Positions 7,237 through 8,589 of a DNA stretch of 8,589 nucleotides are shown in pieces. Position 1 is the first letter of the stretch; every line of letters begins with the position of its first letter. The position numbers and the translations under genes are program-made. The notes below the pieces were generated by a model. The model was not told where the DNA came from, did not search any database, and saw nothing but the letters and a program-made list of their open reading frames with translations. The stretch comes from Lentisphaeraceae bacterium (GTDB taxonomy: Bacteria; Verrucomicrobiota; Kiritimatiellia; RFP12; UBA1067), in the NCBI GenBank assembly GCA_004551905.1, contig SFPL01000084.1, positions 1 through 8,589 of the forward strand, given 5' to 3'.

Positions 7237-8025
7237 CTACCTCCTCTCAAATAGATTTCCGTGCATGCCCATGCGCCGCCCGCGCATCAGCTCCAGCCGC
7301 GCCGCCTTCTCCAGCGCGGCAAGGCGCGCGCGGTCAAGGCCGCCCAAGCGCAGGTCGGCGATCTTCGGCGGCGGCTCGCCAGGCTCCGGCTCAGAGTCGT
7401 CGGGAGGCGGCAGAACCTCGATCACCTTCTCGACCGGGACCTCGACCACCTTCTCGACGATCTTCTCGACCGGAACCTCAACCCGCACTTCCTTCTCGAC
7501 CACCTTCTCAACAATCTTCTCCACCTCGACCGGCACTTCGACGCGAACTTCCTTCTCCACGATCTTCTCGACCGGCACCTCAACCCGAACTTCCTTCTCA
7601 ACAATCTTCTCCACCTCGACCGGCACTTCGACGCGAACTTCCTTCTCCACGACCTTCTCGACCGGCACTTCAACCCGAACTTCCTTCTCCACGATCTTCT
7701 CGACCGGCGGCGGGTCCTGATCGATCGGAAATTCGTGCAGGCGATACGCGTGCGCGGTCGCGGGGACGGTGCCGTCCTTGAAGAGGCTGATCACCAGCTC
7801 GCGGTGGAACGGACCGAAGACGTCGCCGGGCGAGACCTCGACGAGCCACTTCATTTCCAGCGCGTCGACGGTGCACGCCTCGAGCCATTCAACGCGGTCG
7901 ACGGAGACGAAGCCGGTAGGCTCTATCCTGCCGTCCTTCGCCCACTCGACGAGCTTGGAAATCTTTGCCGGACCGTAGACCTTTCCGCCCACGGACTTCA
8001 CGAACCAATTTCTGTTGTCTGTCAT
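7237..8025 (-). CDS. GYF-A: twin GYF_2-like domains plus Val/Glu/Lys repeat, 262 aa
   Basis: Function unknown; first gene of the operon. Residues 5-52 are a good GYF_2-like module (NWFVKSVGGKVYGP 6-19, then LVEWAKDGRI 25-34 and VEWLEA 45-50). A second module, KWLVEVSPGDVFGPF (59-73) to about 100, is more divergent. Residues 108-203 are six or seven copies of a VEKIVEKEVRVEVP-type unit of 14-18 residues, alternating hydrophobic and charged, probably an extended stalk or beta structure. A Pro/Glu linker (207-220) and a short basic helix (222-262, RLAALEKAARLELMRGRR) end the protein. No signal peptide or membrane helix. The ATG lies only 8 nt after an extended -10 box and has no Shine-Dalgarno, so it may be read from a leaderless mRNA. 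Shared repeat and domain order make GYF-B the clear paralogue and a plausible assembly partner. Confidence 0.88.
   Translation of the reverse strand: MTDNRNWFVKSVGGKVYGPAKISKLVEWAKDGRIEPTGFVSVDRVEWLEACTVDALEMKWLVEVSPGDVFGPFHRELVISLFKDGTVPATAHAYRLHEFPIDQDPPPVEKIVEKEVRVEVPVEKVVEKEVRVEVPVEVEKIVEKEVRVEVPVEKIVEKEVRVEVPVEVEKIVEKVVEKEVRVEVPVEKIVEKVVEVPVEKVIEVLPPPDDSEPEPGEPPPKIADLRLGGLDRARLAALEKAARLELMRGRRMGMHGNLFERR
7241..7246 (-). promoter_or_regulatory. AGGAGG ribosome-binding site for GYF-B
   Basis: A full-consensus AGGAGG lies in the last two sense codons of GYF-A, just before its TAG, and 9 nt before the GYF-B ATG. It decides the GYF-B start and allows independent translation, in contrast to the other operon genes, whose starts overlap the preceding stop. 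Confidence 0.8.
7417..7704 (-). repeat. Coding repeat array of GYF-A, including a 90-bp tandem duplication
   Basis: Encodes residues 108-203. Units alternate between about 14 and 16-18 residues. Within the array, 7521-7610 and 7611-7700 are a 90-bp direct tandem repeat differing at only 4 positions by my alignment, so the duplication is recent or kept uniform by recombination. All units stay in frame. Confidence 0.9.
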
Positions 8026-8033
8026 CGGCGCAT

Positions 8034-8042
8034 ATTATACCA
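8034..8042 (-). promoter_or_regulatory. Extended -10 (TGGTATAAT) of the GYF operon
   Basis: A perfect TGn-TATAAT on the minus strand ends 8 nt before the GYF-A ATG (8025). The -35 window at 17-bp spacing falls in the T7 tract of the preceding terminator (8057-8062) and does not match TTGACA, as expected for an extended -10 promoter. The mRNA would have a leader of 0-2 nt and carries no Shine-Dalgarno. Confidence 0.7.
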
Positions 8043-8055
8043 AACTGGTGCGGCG

Positions 8056-8092
8056 AAAAAAAGGGCGCGCCGACTTTGCGAGCCGACGCGCC
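8056..8092 (-). terminator. Rho-independent terminator of the H1-like gene
   Basis: On the minus strand an 11-bp stem (8082-8092 with 8064-8074, loop of 7 nt) is followed by one C and then T7 (8056-8062). Two of the pairs are G-U, so the stem is fully paired only in minus-strand RNA, which fixes the direction. Confidence 0.88.
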
Positions 8093-8094
8093 AT

Positions 8095-8111
8095 GCGGTT
8101 CCGAGAACCGC
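8095..8111 (-). terminator. Second hairpin just after the H1-like stop codon
   Basis: GCGGTTC (8095-8101) and GAACCGC (8105-8111) form a perfect 7-bp stem with a 3-nt loop, 6 nt past the TAA and 2 nt before the main terminator stem. It has no T-run of its own and probably supports termination or protects the mRNA end. Confidence 0.65.
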
Positions 8112-8117
8112 TTCGTC

Positions 8118-8321
8118 TTACTTCTTCGCCTTCTTAGCAACCTTCTTCGCAGGAGCCTTCTTGGCGACCGTCTTCTTCGCGGGAGCCTTCGCCGCCGGGG
8201 CCTTCTTGCAGCACGCCTTCTTGCAGCACGCCTTCTTGGCCGGAGCCTCCTTAGCAGCAACCTTCTTGCAGCACGCCTTCTTGGCCGGGGCCTTCTTAGC
8301 AGCAACCTTCTTGGTAGCCAT
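8118..8321 (-). CDS. Histone H1-like Lys/Ala/Pro-rich protein with Cys-Cys pairs, 67 aa
   Basis: Small, very basic protein made almost only of Lys, Ala, Pro and Val in KKAPAKK-type repeats, as in bacterial histone H1-like proteins (Hc1 and AlgP tails), which bind and compact DNA without sequence preference. Three ACCKK motifs (about residues 15-20, 30-35 and 36-40) place vicinal cysteines in the repeats, which is not usual for H1-like tails. No globular domain. I chose the ATG at 8321 over the in-frame one at 8363 because AAGGAAAAAGGA ends 7 nt before it and because the added 14 residues would not fit the repeat. A 45-bp tandem repeat makes up the middle of the gene. It has its own promoter about 70 nt upstream and its own terminator, so it is probably a separate, strongly expressed unit. 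DNA binding is inferred from composition. Confidence 0.85.
   Translation of the reverse strand: MATKKVAAKKAPAKKACCKKVAAKEAPAKKACCKKACCKKAPAAKAPAKKTVAKKAPAKKVAKKAKK
8221..8310 (-). repeat. 45-bp tandem repeat in the H1-like gene
   Basis: 8221-8265 and 8266-8310 match at all but 2 positions. Each copy encodes a 15-residue unit with KVAAK, APAKK and ACC elements. A further 15-bp unit (CCTTCTTGCAGCACG) is directly repeated at 8201-8215 and 8216-8230, adding one ACCKK. Confidence 0.85.
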
Positions 8322-8390
8322 AGTTTGATCCTTTTTCCTTGTCGGTGTTGTCGGCACGCCCAATTCGAGCGCAACATCCGCAACAGTCTA

Positions 8391-8412
8391 AGTGAATAAT
8401 ACCATATTCACT
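8391..8412. promoter_or_regulatory. Palindromic operator candidate over the -10 box
   Basis: AGTGAATA (8391-8398) and TATTCACT (8405-8412) are perfect 8-bp inverted arms around a 6-bp centre. The palindrome covers the -10 box and reaches to about the transcription start, so a bound dimeric regulator would block the polymerase. The regulator is not in the window. Confidence 0.55.
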
Positions 8413-8425
8413 CATACGTGCGCAA
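8396..8425 (-). promoter_or_regulatory. Promoter of the H1-like gene
   Basis: Minus strand: TTGCGC (8420-8425) as a weak -35, an 18-bp spacer, and TGGTATTAT (8396-8404), an extended -10 with 5 of 6 core matches. The predicted start near 8389 gives a leader of about 68 nt with a clear Shine-Dalgarno. A6T6 (8437-8448) sits at about -48 to -59, where an UP element would act. Confidence 0.6.
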
Positions 8426-8589
8426 GGGGGAAAATGAAAAAATTTTTTCTGTGGCTTCCAGAAGTAAACCCTCTTTTCCGAAGCGTTTACTATCTGTAAT
8501 TATTACCTCTTCTTGATGGAGGTGGTCTTTCTTCCACTACCCTCCCCGGGGAGGGGACGCGCGTTTAGTTTCAGAATTCGGTAGAATCC
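8413..8589. other. Gene-free, AT-richer upstream region with inverted repeats
   Basis: No convincing open reading frame. It holds A6T6 (8437-8448), an inverted repeat AGTAAAC/GTTTACT (8463-8469 and 8485-8491, 15-nt centre), a near-palindrome GTAATTATTAC (8496-8506) and a perfect 16-bp palindrome CCCTCCCCGGGGAGGG (8540-8555) that could be the end structure of a neighbouring gene. No T-run follows that palindrome on either strand. The end of an upstream gene may begin in the last few tens of bases, but I cannot establish this. Confidence 0.5.

Noticed and set aside
7417..7704. CRISPR-like array
   Set aside because: The direct repeats are in-frame coding units with no unique spacers and translate to a regular Val/Glu/Lys protein repeat.
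5855..7720. Long plus-strand open frame (621 codons) opposite GYF-A and GYF-B
   Set aside because: It is a mirror of GC-rich, repetitive coding on the minus strand. It is very rich in Leu, Arg and His or in Ser/Thr repeats, crosses two well-supported genes, and shows no domain motif.
6051..7781. Second plus-strand open frame (576 codons) in the same region
   Set aside because: Ser/Arg-rich composition typical of an out-of-frame reading of coiled-coil and repeat DNA; no recognisable family and no ribosome-binding site in a sensible place.
8322..8363. Earlier in-frame ATG for the H1-like gene
   Set aside because: It adds 14 residues unlike the rest of the protein and lies upstream of the evident Shine-Dalgarno sequence.
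8391..8412. Known ArsR/SmtB-type operator
   Set aside because: TGAATA/TATTCA half-sites look similar, but the 6-bp centre differs from the 2-bp spacing of the SmtB site, so I leave the regulator family open.
8540..8555. Rho-independent terminator
   Set aside because: The palindrome is perfect but has no loop bases beyond the stem and no T-run after it on either strand.

Overview
The window is strongly GC-rich. It reads as one densely packed minus-strand block from a Gram-negative, PVC-type bacterium. A Kiritimatiellota or Verrucomicrobiota member, possibly host-associated, is my best guess. This rests on the histone H1-like Lys/Ala/Pro protein, the paired GYF_2-domain proteins, the TPR 'end-of-group' protein and the fucose-salvage enzyme. 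The taxonomy is inference; no rRNA or marker gene is present.

Layout, in transcription order (minus strand, from high to low coordinates). 8322-8589 is a gene-free, comparatively AT-rich upstream region holding a promoter, an A6T6 tract and several inverted repeats. 8118-8321 encodes a small H1-like nucleoid protein with three Cys-Cys pairs. Its promoter carries an 8-bp-arm palindrome over the -10 box, and the gene ends in two hairpins and a T7 tract. Directly behind that terminator an extended -10 promoter starts a six-gene run with gaps or overlaps of at most 8 nt: GYF-A (7237-8025), GYF-B (5873-7231), a TPR/unknown-domain protein (4314-5873), a tRNA-dihydrouridine synthase (3379-4317), a bifunctional fucokinase/fucose-1-phosphate guanylyltransferase (1290-3386) and a GT4 glycosyltransferase (148-1293). 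A perfect 14-bp hairpin (46-76) follows the last gene.

How the genes may work together. Fkp makes GDP-L-fucose, and the GT4 enzyme translationally coupled to it is a plausible user of that or another activated sugar, which suggests surface glycan assembly. The first three operon genes look like an uncharacterised structural module: two proteins with twin GYF_2-like domains sharing the same Val/Glu/Lys repeat, one extended by a long coiled coil, plus a probably exported TPR protein of unknown function. The Dus enzyme is a housekeeping passenger.

The best leads are: (1) the GYF-A/GYF-B/TPR module; (2) two extended -10 boxes, each exactly 8 nt before an ATG, pointing to leaderless mRNAs, one of them built into the 3' coding end of dus with rare AT-rich codons; (3) the cysteine-paired H1-like protein and its palindromic operator candidate.
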